NCBI GenBank assembly: GCA_947476895.1
Contig: CANJRX010000001.1
Coordinates: forward strand, 310,865-374,864
Reading direction: 5' to 3'
DNA length: 64,000 nucleotides
Origin: Fidelibacterota bacterium
GTDB lineage: Bacteria > Pseudomonadota > Alphaproteobacteria > Rhodospirillales > Rhodospirillaceae
The notes beneath the pieces are model-generated. The model was not told the DNA's origin. It searched no databases and saw only the letters and a list, made by a program, of their open reading frames with translations. Positions within the stretch are counted from its first letter, which is position 1. Each line of letters starts with the position of its first letter. The translations under genes were made by a program, and so were the position numbers. This document shows positions 17,308 through 27,120 of the stretch, piece by piece.

Positions 17308-18314
17308 ACTTTATAATAGTCGCGGAACCAGGCGACCGTTTTGCCGAGGCCTTCATCCAACGATACTTGGGGCTGATACCCCACCGCGCGGTTCAGCGCG
17401 CTCACATCGCACCACGTACCTTCGACATCGCCCGCTTGAATGGGCATGAAGTTGATGACGGCTTTTTTGCCGATATGTTTTTCCAAGGTGGCGATGAAGT
17501 CCATCAGGTCCACCGGCGCACCGCGCCCGATGTTGAAAATACGAAACGGCGCAACACCGCTGCCATCAGGTGTGGGCGACATTGCATCCCACGACTCATC
17601 GGCCACCGGCACATGATCGGTCAGGCGCACGACGCCTTCGACGATGTCATCGACGAACGTGAAATCGCGCATCATCTTGCCGTCGTTGTAAACTTCGATC
17701 GGATCACCCGCACAAATCCGCGCGGTGAATTTTTGCGGCGCCATATCGGGGCGGCCCCAGGGGCCGTAAACCGTGAAGAAGCGCAAACCCGTCATGGGGA
17801 TTTTGAAAATATGCGCGTAGGAATGCGCCAGCAATTCATTGGCGCGTTTGGTCGCGGCATAAAGACTTAAAGGATGCGCCGCGCTGTGATGCTCGGCGAA
17901 GGGCATGGCCCTGTTGGCGCCATAAACCGAACTGGTCGAGGCAAAGACCATGTGCTTCACGTCTGCGGCGCGGGCCGCCTCCAGCACATTCATGAAGCCG
18001 GTGAGGTTGGAGTCTATATAAGCCTGCGGATTGTCGATGCCGTAGCGCACGCCGGGCTGAGCGGCCAAGTGCACGATGTGCGTTGGCGCGATCTCATCGA
18101 CCAAAGCCAGCACGGCGGCTTTGTCGGTCAGGTTAAGGCGGTGGCCGGTAAAACCTTTGCGACCTTCCAGGCGCGCCCAACGGGCTTCCTTCAGCTTCAC
18201 ATCGTAATAGGACGTGAAACCGTCCAGGCCATGCACCCGCCGGCCGTCGTCGAGAAGCCGCGCCGCAACGTGCGATCCGATAAAACCCGCAGCGCCTGTG
18301 AGAAGAATGGTCAT
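17304..18314 (-). CDS. NAD-dependent epimerase, UDP-glucuronate 4-epimerase-like
   Basis: A 336-residue extended short-chain dehydrogenase. It starts with the NAD-binding GAAGFIGSH; the catalytic YAATK follows an ASTSSVYG block; the C-terminal half has [13 protein letters not shown] and [12 protein letters not shown]. Length and these blocks fit UDP-glucuronate/UDP-glucose 4-epimerases such as LpsL or CapI, which make sugar nucleotides for envelope polysaccharide. The ATG at 18314 is used; the reading frame is open to 19184, but that part is antisense to gpsA. Substrate is inferred. Confidence 0.88.
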   Translation of the reverse strand: MTILLTGAAGFIGSHVAARLLDDGRRVHGLDGFTSYYDVKLKEARWARLEGRKGFTGHRLNLTDKAAVLALVDEIAPTHIVHLAAQPGVRYGIDNPQAYIDSNLTGFMNVLEAARAADVKHMVFASTSSVYGANRAMPFAEHHSAAHPLSLYAATKRANELLAHSYAHIFKIPMTGLRFFTVYGPWGRPDMAPQKFTARICAGDPIEVYNDGKMMRDFTFVDDIVEGVVRLTDHVPVADESWDAMSPTPDGSGVAPFRIFNIGRGAPVDLMDFIATLEKHIGKKAVINFMPIQAGDVEGTWCDVSALNRAVGYQPQVSLDEGLGKTVAWFRDYYKV

Positions 18315-18434
18315 GAGATGGTCTAGGCCTATTTTCTGAGACATAGCAACGGGGTTCGGCGCCTTTTGTCGCGGATATACTCCCCGCGACCATGGGCTCG
18401 ACAGGGGCCCAAGGCCCATGCCAAGACAGACGCT

Positions 18435-19454
18435 ATGCAAAGCGTGGGAATCATAGGGGGCGGCGCCTGGGGTACGGCTTTGGCCGTGGTCGCGCGCCGG
18501 GCCGGCCGCGATGTGACGCTGTGGGCCTTGGAGTCCGAGGTGGTCACGGCCGTTAACAGCCAGCACCGCAACCCGCCTTACCTGCCCGATGTTCCGCTGG
18601 ACCCGGCCATCACCGCCACCGGCGATATGATTTCGGTCGCCAAGTCCGACGCTATTCTGTTGGTCGCTCCCGCCCAGCACCTGCGCGGCGTATGCCGCAC
18701 GCTGGCGCCTCATATTAAAGCCGGCACGCCGGTTGTGATCTGCGCCAAGGGTATTGAGCGCGGCAGCTCGGCCCTGATGACCGATGTTGTGGCCGAAGTT
18801 CTGCCCCACGCCGCCATGATGGTGCTGTCCGGCCCCACTTTCGCCCGCGAAGTGGCGATGGGCCTGCCAACCGCCATCACTTTGGGCGCAGCGGATCAAA
18901 CCTTGGGCCGCAAAGTGGCCGAAGCCATCAGTTCGCCGACCTTCCGGCCGTATCTCTCCGAAGACGTGATCGGGGCCGAAGTGGGCGGCGCGGTTAAAAA
19001 CGTGCTCGCCATCGGCTGCGGCATGGCCGACGGCAAAGGTCTCGGCGCCAATGCGCGCGCGGCGTTGCTGACGCGGGGCCTGGCCGAGATCGTGCGCCTG
19101 GCCGTGGCCCGCGGCGGCCAGCCTGAAACGCTCATGGGTCTTTCGGGTCTCGGCGACTTGGTGCTGACCGCCACATCGCTTCAATCGCGCAACTATTCGC
19201 TCGGTGTAGCCTTAGGCAAGGGTCAAACCCTCGACGAAGTGTTGGGCGCGCGGCGCTCGGTGACGGAAGGTGTCACGACCGCCGAAGCCGTGGTCACCCT
19301 CGCCGCCAAATTGAAAGTCGATATGCCCATCTGCGCCGCTATCGACCGTGTACTCAATCATGGTGCCGCCATCGACGACATGCTGCGCGGCCTTTTAGAG
19401 CGCCCCTTGCGCGATGAAGTCGACGCGGCCATCAAGCGGAAGAATAACGCGTGA
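18435..19454 (+). CDS. gpsA: Glycerol-3-phosphate dehydrogenase (NAD(P)+)
   Basis: GpsA reduces dihydroxyacetone phosphate to sn-glycerol-3-phosphate, the backbone for phospholipids. From ATG 18435 it has 339 residues, starting with the Rossmann motif VGIIGGGAWGTALA; the catalytic lysine lies in GGAVKNVLAIGCG and the substrate loop in GLSGLGDLVLT. The frame extends to 18366, but the extra residues precede the Rossmann fold with no match to the family. It overlaps manC by 4 nt. Confidence 0.95.
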   Translation: MQSVGIIGGGAWGTALAVVARRAGRDVTLWALESEVVTAVNSQHRNPPYLPDVPLDPAITATGDMISVAKSDAILLVAPAQHLRGVCRTLAPHIKAGTPVVICAKGIERGSSALMTDVVAEVLPHAAMMVLSGPTFAREVAMGLPTAITLGAADQTLGRKVAEAISSPTFRPYLSEDVIGAEVGGAVKNVLAIGCGMADGKGLGANARAALLTRGLAEIVRLAVARGGQPETLMGLSGLGDLVLTATSLQSRNYSLGVALGKGQTLDEVLGARRSVTEGVTTAEAVVTLAAKLKVDMPICAAIDRVLNHGAAIDDMLRGLLERPLRDEVDAAIKRKNNA

Positions 19455-21118
19455 GCAAAACGATCCGCCTTTACCCTGTGATCCTTTCCGGCGGCAGCGG
19501 CTCGCGGTTGTGGCCCTTGTCGCGCGAAGAATTTCCCAAGCAGCTTCAGCCGCTGACATCTGAACGCAGTCTGCTGCAGGAAACCGCGCTGCGCCTCGGT
19601 GATGCGGGCACCAAGAAATTTCACGTTGAAGCGCCGATCATCGTCTGCAACGACGCGCATCGTTTTGTGGTGGCCGAGCAGCTGCGGGCTGTGGGCATCG
19701 AACCCAAAGCCATTATCATCGAGCCGCAGGGACGCAACACAGCCCCCGCCGCTTGCGTAGCCGCGCTGCTGATCGAGAATGAACCCGACGCGTTGATGCT
19801 GGTGATGCCGTCCGATCATCTGGTGCGTAATCCCGAAGCCTTCCGCGATGCTGTTGTTAAGGCCGCGGCCGTTGCGCAAAGCGGACACCTCGTGACCTTC
19901 GGTATTCAACCCACGGCAGCCGCAACCGCTTACGGCTATATCAAGCAAGGTAAAGCGTTGTCGGACTCGGCTCACGCAGTCGAACGCTTTGTCGAAAAGC
20001 CCGATGCTGCTAAAGCCGCCGCGTTCTTGAACGAAGGCGGCTATTACTGGAACGGCGGCATCTTCTTATGGCCCGTAGCGCTTTATTTAAGCGAACTCGC
20101 GCGCAACGAACCGTTGATCACACCGGCGTGCCGCGAAGCGCTCACGCAAGGCCAAAACGATTTGTTCTTCTTCCGCCTCGACGCGACGGAATTTGCAAAG
20201 GTCCCTGCGCAGTCTATCGACTATGGTGTCATGGAGCGCACCGATAAGGCCGCCGTGGTGCCCGTCGATATGGGCTGGTCCGATGTCGGATCGTGGAGCG
20301 CATTGCACGAAGAAGCGCAGCACGACGAAGCCGGCAACACCATGCTGGGCGACGTGCTCGCCATCGACACGCGCAATACGTATGTGCGCACTGAAAAGCA
20401 GCTGACGGCCGTCATCGGATTGAACGATGCAATCGTCGTCGTCACTGCCGACGCCGTGCTGGTGGCCGACAAAAAACACGATCAACAGGTCAAGCAGATC
20501 GTCGAACGTCTGAAGGCTGCAGGACGCTCTGAAGCCACGGCGCAAGCACGCACGCATCGGCCTTGGGGTTGGTTCCAGACCATGGACGAAGGCCACCGCT
20601 TCAAGGTGAAGCGTTTGTGTGTGAAGCCGGGCGCAAAACTCTCGTTGCAAAAGCACTGGCATCGCAGCGAGCATTGGGTTGTCGTGACCGGCACCGCTTT
20701 GGTCACGCGCGGCACCGAAGATTTCACCTTGCGCGAAAATGAATCGACTTATATCGCGGCCGGTACGACGCACCGCCTCGCCAATCCCGGCCACGTCGAG
20801 CTGCACATGATCGAAGTGCAGTCGGGTGAATATGTAGGCGAAGACGACATTGTGCGCATCGCCGACGATTACGGCCGCAGCGAAAATGCGCCCAAGCGCC
20901 CCATCACGAAGCCTAAGGCATCGAAGAAAAAGGCCGCGCTGAAGAAGTCCGCGCGCAAGATCCGGCGCAAAGCCAATCCCGCCGCCGCGCATACCGGTCC
21001 TCGGGGCCGCCGTGTGCGCCGCCGTGTCGTGCGTCCGTCCACGAAGGTCAACACCCGCAAAGCCGCACCCAAAAAGACACCACCCAAATCACCAACGAAG
21101 CCGCGCAAGCGGCGGTAA
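19451..21118 (+). CDS. manC: Mannose-1-phosphate guanylyltransferase / mannose-6-phosphate isomerase with a basic C-terminal tail
   Basis: A type II bifunctional enzyme making GDP-mannose. The N-terminal pyrophosphorylase has GGSGSRLWPLSREEFPKQ and the zinc-binding cupin isomerase domain is in the last third (RPWGWFQTMDEGHRFKVKRL, then LQKHWHRSEHWVV). Typical homologues end near residue 475. Here a further 79 residues (477-555) follow, 32 of them Lys or Arg, with Pro, Ala, Ser and Thr. This resembles histone H1-like tails and could bind nucleic acid or polyanions; that is inference. The gene is coupled to gpsA. Confidence 0.93.
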   Translation: MSKTIRLYPVILSGGSGSRLWPLSREEFPKQLQPLTSERSLLQETALRLGDAGTKKFHVEAPIIVCNDAHRFVVAEQLRAVGIEPKAIIIEPQGRNTAPAACVAALLIENEPDALMLVMPSDHLVRNPEAFRDAVVKAAAVAQSGHLVTFGIQPTAAATAYGYIKQGKALSDSAHAVERFVEKPDAAKAAAFLNEGGYYWNGGIFLWPVALYLSELARNEPLITPACREALTQGQNDLFFFRLDATEFAKVPAQSIDYGVMERTDKAAVVPVDMGWSDVGSWSALHEEAQHDEAGNTMLGDVLAIDTRNTYVRTEKQLTAVIGLNDAIVVVTADAVLVADKKHDQQVKQIVERLKAAGRSEATAQARTHRPWGWFQTMDEGHRFKVKRLCVKPGAKLSLQKHWHRSEHWVVVTGTALVTRGTEDFTLRENESTYIAAGTTHRLANPGHVELHMIEVQSGEYVGEDDIVRIADDYGRSENAPKRPITKPKASKKKAALKKSARKIRRKANPAAAHTGPRGRRVRRRVVRPSTKVNTRKAAPKKTPPKSPTKPRKRR

Positions 21119-21124
21119 GCTTTT

Positions 21125-21227
21125 CCCCTCCCCTGCAAGGGGAGGGTCAGGGAGGGGTCGTTCTGGCTGCAGAAAATAAAGCGCTTAGCTAACGACCCCC
21201 TCCTAGCCTCCCCCTTTTAGGGGGAGG
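21125..21227. repeat. REP-like paired palindromic element, copy A
   Basis: Left module 21125-21162 holds the hairpin CCCTCCCC-TGCAA-GGGGAGGG followed by TCAGGGAGGGGTCGTT. Right module 21191-21227 is its near mirror: AACGACCCCCTCC, TAG, CCTCCCCCTTTTAGGGGGAGG. The two are separated by 28 bases, so the whole element can form one large hairpin. It lies after manC and may end transcription. A second copy, in the reverse module order, is at 38304-38408. Confidence 0.85.
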
Positions 21228-21262
21228 TATAGTCATTCGAGTTTATTTCATGAGGGTCCCCC

Positions 21263-21550
21263 ATGCTCTGCACGATCATCTGTTACGACAAACCGGGCAG
21301 CCTCGATCTGCGCATGGCGACCCGACCCACACACTTGAAGTGGATCGAAGGCAGCGGCGTGACATTTACATATGTCGGCCCGCTCCTGGCCGATGACGGC
21401 CAGACACCGCGAGGCTCACTGTTCGTCGGTGAGTTCGACAGCCTAGACGCGGCACGCACGTTTGCTAAATCCGATCCTTACGCGTTGGCCGGCCTGTTCG
21501 AAACGGTCTCCGTTCACCCCACACGCAAAGTCTTCCCGGCCGATAAATGA
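21263..21550 (+). CDS. YciI-family protein
   Basis: A 95-residue YciI-like protein with a ferredoxin-like alpha-beta fold. The N-terminal MLCTIICYDKPGS, the RPTHLKWIE histidine and GSLFVGEFDSLDAARTFAKSDPY are typical. The family is related to muconolactone isomerase folds and has no general agreed function. It overlaps the following Rieske gene by 4 nt, so the two are probably co-expressed. Confidence 0.87.
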   Translation: MLCTIICYDKPGSLDLRMATRPTHLKWIEGSGVTFTYVGPLLADDGQTPRGSLFVGEFDSLDAARTFAKSDPYALAGLFETVSVHPTRKVFPADK

Positions 21551-21882
21551 CATCCCAAGTCCTTTGCCGCCGCGAAGACCTGGACGCCACCGGCGCCAAG
21601 GAAATCGTGCTGGACCGAGACGGCGCGCGGCTTCCGGTGTTTGTGTTGAAGTTCGGCGAGCGCATTCTGGGCTACGTCAATTCCTGCCCCCATGCCCGCC
21701 TGCCGCTCAATTTTAAAGAAGACAGCTTCTTCGATGTCAGCGGCACTTATTTGTTCTGCGCCAACCACGGCGCGCATTTCGACGCCGTCAGCGGTAGATG
21801 CATGCGCGGGCCGTGCAAGGGCCAAAGCCTGACGCCATTTCCTATTCGTATCGAAGGCGATGTAATTTTTGCCGCGCCTTGA
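21547..21882 (+). CDS. Rieske [2Fe-2S] protein
   Basis: A 111-residue stand-alone Rieske protein. The cluster ligands are CPH (in SCPHARLPLN) and CANH (in FCANHGAHFD), 33 residues further on, the standard CxH...CxxH pattern. It resembles Rieske ferredoxins and small NirD-type subunits and should carry electrons in the cytosol. No oxygenase or reductase partner is adjacent; YciI precedes it and acs follows. Confidence 0.9.
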   Translation: MTSQVLCRREDLDATGAKEIVLDRDGARLPVFVLKFGERILGYVNSCPHARLPLNFKEDSFFDVSGTYLFCANHGAHFDAVSGRCMRGPCKGQSLTPFPIRIEGDVIFAAP

Positions 21883-21912
21883 CTATCATCGGGCATAGAC
21901 GAGGAGAATGTT

Positions 21913-23853
21913 ATGACCGACGACACTGTGATCGATGTCCCAGAGAATTTCGCGCGCAACAGCCTGATCAACGCGCAGCGTTATAAAGAACTGGTCGAGG
22001 AATCGACGCGCGACCCGCTTTCCTTTTGGCGCGAGCAGGGAAAGCGCCTGGATTGGATCACGCCTTATACGCGTCTCAAGGATGTGTCCTTCGACAAGAA
22101 GGACCTGCACATCCGCTGGTATTACGACGGCACCCTCAACGCAAGTTTCAACTGCCTCGATCGCCACCTGAAAACCCGCGCTACGCAAACCGCCATCATC
22201 TGGGAAGGCGACGACCCGAAGCAGGCCAAGCACGTCACCTATGCCGAACTGCATGAGATGACCTGCCGTCTCGCCAACACGATGAAGACCTTGGGCGTCA
22301 GCAAAGGCGACCGGGTTTGCATTTATCTGCCGATGATCATCGAAGCGGCCGTAGCCATGCTGGCATGTGCGCGCATCGGCGCGGTGCATTCCGTGGTGTT
22401 CGGCGGGTTCTCACCGACCTCTGTCGCCGACCGCATCAACGATAGCGGCGCAAAGATTGTGATCACCGCCGACGAAGGCCGGCGCGGCGGGAAGACCGTG
22501 CCCTTGAAAGCCAACGTCGATGAAGCCCTCAAGAAAACCACCACCATACGCAATGTAATCGTGGTCAAGCACACCGGCGGTCCGGTCACCATGACCACGC
22601 CGCGCGATGTCTGGTATCACCTGATGACCGAGAAAGCGCACAAGGTCTGCGACCCGGTCGAAATGAACGCCGAAGATCCGCTGTTCATTCTGTATACGTC
22701 CGGCTCCACCGGAAAACCCAAAGGCGTGGTGCACACCACGGGCGGCTATCTCATGTTCGTGGCGATGACTCACGAATACATTTTCGATTACCACGACGGC
22801 GACATTTACTGGTGCACGGCCGATGTGGGTTGGGTCACGGGTCACAGCTATATCGTCTATGGCCCGCTCGCCAACGGCGCGACCACGCTGATGTTTGAAG
22901 GCATCCCCAACTATCCCGACACATCCCGCTTTTGGCAGGTGATCGACAAACACGGCGTGAATATTTTCTACACCGCGCCTACCGCCATCCGTGCGCTGAT
23001 GCGCGATGGCGACGCGCCGGTGAAGCGCACTTCACGCGCGACGCTACGCGTTCTTGGCAGCGTCGGCGAGCCGATCAATCCCGAAGCCTGGCTGTGGTAT
23101 CACCGCGTCGTCGGCGATGGTCGTTGCCCGATCGTCGATACCTGGTGGCAGACGGAAACCGGCGGCATTTTAATCGCGCCCCTGCCGGGCGCTGTACCGT
23201 TGAAACCCGGCTCCGCTACTAAACCGTTCTTTGGCATTGAACCCGTCATCGTCGATGCAGACGGCAAAGAACGCGAGGGGGCTTACACCGGCAACCTCTG
23301 TATCAAAACCTCCTGGCCCGGCCAATCGCGCACCATCTACGGCGACCACCAGCGTTTCATCGATACGTATTTTTCAACCTATCCCGGCATGTATTTCACC
23401 GGCGACGGCTGCCGCCGCGATGAAGACGGCTACTACTGGATCACAGGCCGCGTCGATGACGTCATCAATGTCTCCGGCCATCGCCTGGGAACAGCCGAAA
23501 TCGAAAGCTCGCTGGTCGGCAATCTGAATGTCGCCGAAGCCGCCGTGGTCGGCTATCCCCACGACATCAAAGGCCAAGGCATTTACGCCTACGTCACGCT
23601 GAAGGCCGGCATCGCGCCGACAAAGGAACTACACGACGAATTGATCAAGTGGGTCGGCTCCGACATTGGCCCCATCGCCAAACCCGACGTGCTGCAATGG
23701 GCGCCGGGCCTGCCAAAGACGCGCTCGGGAAAAATCATGCGCCGCATCCTGCGCAAGATCGCCGAGAACGACGTAAGCAATCTGGGCGACACAACAACCC
23801 TCGCCGATCCGTCGGTGGTGGATGATCTGGTGAAGAACAGGGCGGGGAAATAA
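21913..23853 (+). CDS. acs: Acetyl-CoA synthetase (AMP-forming)
   Basis: A 646-residue adenylate-forming enzyme that activates acetate to acetyl-CoA. It has the ATP motif [11 protein letters not shown], the TWWQTETGG block and the C-terminal catalytic lysine K607 in TRSGKIMRR, the residue acetylated by Pat-type enzymes and restored by CobB in other bacteria. GAGGAG lies six bases before the ATG, a strong ribosome binding site. Length equals that of E. coli Acs within a few residues. Confidence 0.96.
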   Translation: MTDDTVIDVPENFARNSLINAQRYKELVEESTRDPLSFWREQGKRLDWITPYTRLKDVSFDKKDLHIRWYYDGTLNASFNCLDRHLKTRATQTAIIWEGDDPKQAKHVTYAELHEMTCRLANTMKTLGVSKGDRVCIYLPMIIEAAVAMLACARIGAVHSVVFGGFSPTSVADRINDSGAKIVITADEGRRGGKTVPLKANVDEALKKTTTIRNVIVVKHTGGPVTMTTPRDVWYHLMTEKAHKVCDPVEMNAEDPLFILYTSGSTGKPKGVVHTTGGYLMFVAMTHEYIFDYHDGDIYWCTADVGWVTGHSYIVYGPLANGATTLMFEGIPNYPDTSRFWQVIDKHGVNIFYTAPTAIRALMRDGDAPVKRTSRATLRVLGSVGEPINPEAWLWYHRVVGDGRCPIVDTWWQTETGGILIAPLPGAVPLKPGSATKPFFGIEPVIVDADGKEREGAYTGNLCIKTSWPGQSRTIYGDHQRFIDTYFSTYPGMYFTGDGCRRDEDGYYWITGRVDDVINVSGHRLGTAEIESSLVGNLNVAEAAVVGYPHDIKGQGIYAYVTLKAGIAPTKELHDELIKWVGSDIGPIAKPDVLQWAPGLPKTRSGKIMRRILRKIAENDVSNLGDTTTLADPSVVDDLVKNRAGK

Positions 23854-23891
23854 CACCCTCAAATTTCTGAAGAATCGCACTGGGGGATTAA

Positions 23892-24377
23892 ATGACCAAG
23901 CGCATCGATGCTTCTAAAGTCTCTTCGATAGTCGGTACTCTCTATCCAGATCCGTACGATCTGCCATGTCGCACACGAGTCAGACAGAAACTTGGTGATG
24001 AGGCAGGACTTACGCAGTTCGGCGTCAATCTTCTTCGTTTGCCCCCTGGCGCGTGGTCGAGCCAGCGCCACTGGCATACGCGGTCAGATGAGTTTGTTTA
24101 TGTGCTATCAGGTGAAGTTGTGCTTGTAACCGATAGCGGCGAGGAAATATTGCGTACAGGTGATGCTTCGGGCTTTAAGGCCGACGATAACAATGGCCAT
24201 TGCCTACAAAATCACTCCAACGCCGACGCGCTCGTACTTGAAATCGGAACGCGAGCTCCCGACGATAACTGTTATTATCCCGATATTGATATGGTGTGCC
24301 CGGCGGGAGGCAAGCCCGCCATCTATACGCACCGTGATGGCAGCCCTTACGAAAACATCAGGCGTCGCGGACCTTAA
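23892..24377 (+). CDS. Cupin-domain protein
   Basis: A 161-residue protein with one conserved barrel domain. Metal-ligand motif 1 is HWHTRSDEFVYVLSG (two His, Glu) and motif 2 is near GHCLQNHS. Substrate is unknown; such proteins are often annotated as sugar isomerase-like or transcription-linked cupins. Base composition is visibly more A/T-rich than in acs, which may mean later acquisition. Its TAA overlaps the stop of the convergent TPR gene (TTAA). Confidence 0.82.
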   Translation: MTKRIDASKVSSIVGTLYPDPYDLPCRTRVRQKLGDEAGLTQFGVNLLRLPPGAWSSQRHWHTRSDEFVYVLSGEVVLVTDSGEEILRTGDASGFKADDNNGHCLQNHSNADALVLEIGTRAPDDNCYYPDIDMVCPAGGKPAIYTHRDGSPYENIRRRGP

Positions 24378-25801
24378 CGCCCCTCTTGCGCCGCCATCAT
24401 CAGCAGCACGTGGTCGCGCTGGGTTTCCATGACCTTCACGTTGCTCTCTAAGTTCAGCTCGGTGAAAACCTGACCAGCTTGCTCGAAAGCTTCGGCGGCT
24501 TGCTTCAGGCAATCGAGATTGCGGGCGGCCATGCCTTTTTCTTTCAGCGCGGCGCCGATGTTGGCGAGCGCCGTCGCCCATACCAGCGGGGCTGTGGTGC
24601 GGCTGCGCGTCTGCGCGATCTTCAAAAACACGGCCACGGCTTTGTCGAACAGGCCGGGCTGTGAGGTCAGGCGACCCATGGTGATGAGTAGGCTGCCGAG
24701 TGAATTCTGAATATCGGCCCAACGCTCTGGCGAATCCGTAATGGTCCAAATGCCGGTGGCGGCCGAGAAAGCTTCGGCGGCGTCTTTTAAATGCACCGGC
24801 TCGCCAGTGGCTTGAGCGAGGTTGTGCAGCGCGAGTCCAAGCCGCGTTTTCAAAGCCGCGTAGTCGTCTGCGAAAACCTCTTTGCGCACCATGGTCAGTG
24901 CGGCGCGGTAATATTCCACGGTCTTGTCGGCTAACTTCGGACGTTCAGTCTGGGCGCTGATCAACGCGAGCGCATCAGCAATGTGCGTGCCGATCATGGC
25001 TCGCTCGTGCATGGGGAAAGCGTCTTCGCCCAGGATCAACGCGCCTTGGTACACCGACACAGCGCGCTCTAATGTTTTGATGTCGCCGGTGCGGGCCCCT
25101 TCCAGCAATAGAAGCGCGGCATAACAGGCTTGCGCTGTCGCGCATTCGGCCACGGTGCCGATGAAGTCTCCTTCGGCAAAGCGGGTGGCGGCGCGCAGCA
25201 CGGGTCGGAACAAGGTCGCGCGGGCGCGGATACCGTCGGCGGACTCAACGTTAACGGCAGATAGCGCGGTCCCGAAAACCAGATCGCCGGTGGCGTCGTC
25301 GAACAGCGCCGGAACCTCCAGGCGCTCAAGCGCTGACATCGTCGCGCTATGGGGATGCAAAGGTGTGGAACGGCTGAGGAAGCGAAGGCACCACGATGCG
25401 CCGCGCTGTGTGGGCACGCTCTCGCCCCAGATCAACAGGTCGGCACTTTCACGCTGCAGCCACTTGCGGCCCAGCTCGACAGCCATGGAGACGAACAGCG
25501 GATTACGATGATCGGCACCGGGGGCCGACAACGCACGGTCGGCGACGGTGATCGAAACGCCCATGCGGCCCGACAAACGGTCGTGGATGTGGCGCGCCGC
25601 CAAGCCTTCGGTATCGCCGGCCAGGGGGCTGATCAAAATGCGTAAGGGTTCGATGCCGTAAAGGACGTCTTCCGGTTCATCCAACGCGAAGGGATCGACC
25701 TCGTGGTCGGGGGCGGCATGTTCTTTGGCGGGCCATTTTGCCGTGCCGCGCCGTAACAGGTCCAGAAACGGGCCGAATACCGTAACTGTTACATTTCCCA
25801 A
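24374..25801 (-). CDS. TPR-repeat protein of unknown function
   Basis: A 475-residue protein that I do not recognise. The N-terminal 170 residues look globular (PLRILISPLAGDTEGLAARH, LLIWGESVP), with a possible alpha/beta fold. Residues about 200-470 are helical and carry TPR-like repeats (KTVEYYRAALTMV, KDAAEAFSAATGIW, DKAVAVFLKIAQTR, KQAAEAFEQAGQVF). There is no signal peptide or clear membrane segment. It is transcribed towards the cupin gene and starts about 100 bp from the SDHAF4-like gene. It may be a scaffold or adaptor; nothing in the sequence tells its partners. Confidence 0.75.
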   Translation of the reverse strand: MGNVTVTVFGPFLDLLRRGTAKWPAKEHAAPDHEVDPFALDEPEDVLYGIEPLRILISPLAGDTEGLAARHIHDRLSGRMGVSITVADRALSAPGADHRNPLFVSMAVELGRKWLQRESADLLIWGESVPTQRGASWCLRFLSRSTPLHPHSATMSALERLEVPALFDDATGDLVFGTALSAVNVESADGIRARATLFRPVLRAATRFAEGDFIGTVAECATAQACYAALLLLEGARTGDIKTLERAVSVYQGALILGEDAFPMHERAMIGTHIADALALISAQTERPKLADKTVEYYRAALTMVRKEVFADDYAALKTRLGLALHNLAQATGEPVHLKDAAEAFSAATGIWTITDSPERWADIQNSLGSLLITMGRLTSQPGLFDKAVAVFLKIAQTRSRTTAPLVWATALANIGAALKEKGMAARNLDCLKQAAEAFEQAGQVFTELNLESNVKVMETQRDHVLLMMAAQEGR

Positions 25802-25899
25802 GAAGGCGTCGAGACATTCATCCTAACCCCGTGCCAAAGCACGAGCCGGAATCAATCCCTTAGCAAGGGCAGTTTAAAATTCTGTTGAGAATCGGCCCG

Positions 25900-26079
25900 C
25901 TAGAAGTCCGAGCAGCGGCCTTTGCGTTCCCAGTCGCCGAAACGGGTTGGCTCGGGTCCCTTGGGCCCGCCGATTTCCTCTTGGGGAGTGGGGCTTTTCC
26001 CCGCCTGGGTGTCGGGCTGAATTTTGGGCTTCAGCGCGGCAGCGATGGGCGAAAGCGGTAAGGGCAGCGTTTTGCTCAT
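25900..26079 (-). CDS. DUF1674 protein, SDHAF4-like (succinate dehydrogenase assembly)
   Basis: A 59-residue gene starting at ATG 26079 and ending with TAG at 25900. The C-terminal half carries EIGGPKGPEPTRFGDWERKG followed by RCSDF, the DUF1674 signature that ends almost every family member. The family is the bacterial relative of mitochondrial SDHAF4, which binds the flavinylated subunit of succinate dehydrogenase. It is divergent from htpX, a frequent alphaproteobacterial pairing. No sdh gene is in the window. Confidence 0.9.
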   Translation of the reverse strand: MSKTLPLPLSPIAAALKPKIQPDTQAGKSPTPQEEIGGPKGPEPTRFGDWERKGRCSDF

Positions 26080-26160
26080 GAGGTTCAGGATACCTCACCA
26101 CTTGAGAATCCCATCAAAAAACATATTTAAGGTCCAGGTCCTCAAGGAGAAGCCATAGCT

Positions 26161-27105
26161 ATGAGCACAATGCGCGTAGGTTTGTTGCTGGCGGCCATGA
26201 CCGGCTTGTTTATGGCGGTGGGTTATCTCATCGGTGCTCAGCAGGGCATGATCATCGCCTTTGTCTTGGCGCTTGGCATGAATGTCTTCGCCTACTGGAA
26301 CTCCGACAAGATGGTGTTGTCCATGTATGGCGCGAAGCTCGTGGACCGGAATTCTGCCCCGCGTTTTTATAACCTCGTCGAGCGTCTGGCCCAGCGTGCG
26401 CAACTGCCCATGCCGCGCGTCTTCGTGATCGAGAATCCGCAACCGAACGCTTTCGCCACGGGCCGCGATCCCGAACACGCTGCCGTGGCCGCCACCACCG
26501 GCCTACTCAATTTGTTGGATGAGCGCGAGCTGGCCGGCGTCATGGCGCACGAACTCGCGCACGTCAAAAATCGCGACACGCTCGTGATGACCATCACGGC
26601 GACGCTGGCTGGCGCTGTCGGCATGCTCGCGAACTTCGCCATGTTCATGGGTGGTCGCAACCGCAACAGTCCGCTGGGCGCGATTGGCGGCATCCTTGTA
26701 ATGCTTCTCGCACCTCTCGCCGCCATGCTGGTGCAGATGGCGATTTCGCGCACGCGCGAGTACGGCGCCGATGAAGGCGGTGCCGCCATCAGCGGCGATC
26801 CGCTGGCGCTTGCATCGGCGCTCGCGAAGCTTGAACACGGCGCGCGCGTGGTGCCCAACAACGACGCCGAAGCCAATCCGGCCACGGCGCACATGTTCAT
26901 CGTCAACCCTTTGAGTGGACGCGGTGCGGATAACTTGTTCTCAACGCACCCGGCCATGGCGAACCGCATCGCAAAGTTGCAGCAGATGGCGGGCGGCAAA
27001 GCGCCGCCGCGTAAATCAGAAAGCGATGAAGGGCCGTGGGGTCCGGCAACGGAAGTTAGAAAGGCACCGCCTAAGCCACCGCGTCGTCCCGGACCGTGGG
27101 GTTAA
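26161..27105 (+). CDS. htpX: Protease HtpX homologue
   Basis: A membrane-bound M48 zinc metalloprotease of 314 residues, with two N-terminal membrane segments (about 6-26 and 30-48), the catalytic HELAH at residues 130-134, and two more hydrophobic segments at about 140-200. The third zinc ligand is likely in [10 protein letters not shown]. HtpX degrades misfolded inner-membrane proteins. The last 30 residues are Pro/Arg/Lys-rich. An AAGGAG lies 12 bases before ATG 26161, rather far. Confidence 0.94.
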   Translation: MSTMRVGLLLAAMTGLFMAVGYLIGAQQGMIIAFVLALGMNVFAYWNSDKMVLSMYGAKLVDRNSAPRFYNLVERLAQRAQLPMPRVFVIENPQPNAFATGRDPEHAAVAATTGLLNLLDERELAGVMAHELAHVKNRDTLVMTITATLAGAVGMLANFAMFMGGRNRNSPLGAIGGILVMLLAPLAAMLVQMAISRTREYGADEGGAAISGDPLALASALAKLEHGARVVPNNDAEANPATAHMFIVNPLSGRGADNLFSTHPAMANRIAKLQQMAGGKAPPRKSESDEGPWGPATEVRKAPPKPPRRPGPWG

Positions 27106-27120
27106 AATCCGTGGGGCTAA

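Noticed and set aside
18315-19184. Upstream extension of the epimerase frame to 626 residues
   Set aside because: The extra part is antisense to gpsA, which has clear motifs; the epimerase Rossmann motif begins right after ATG 18314.
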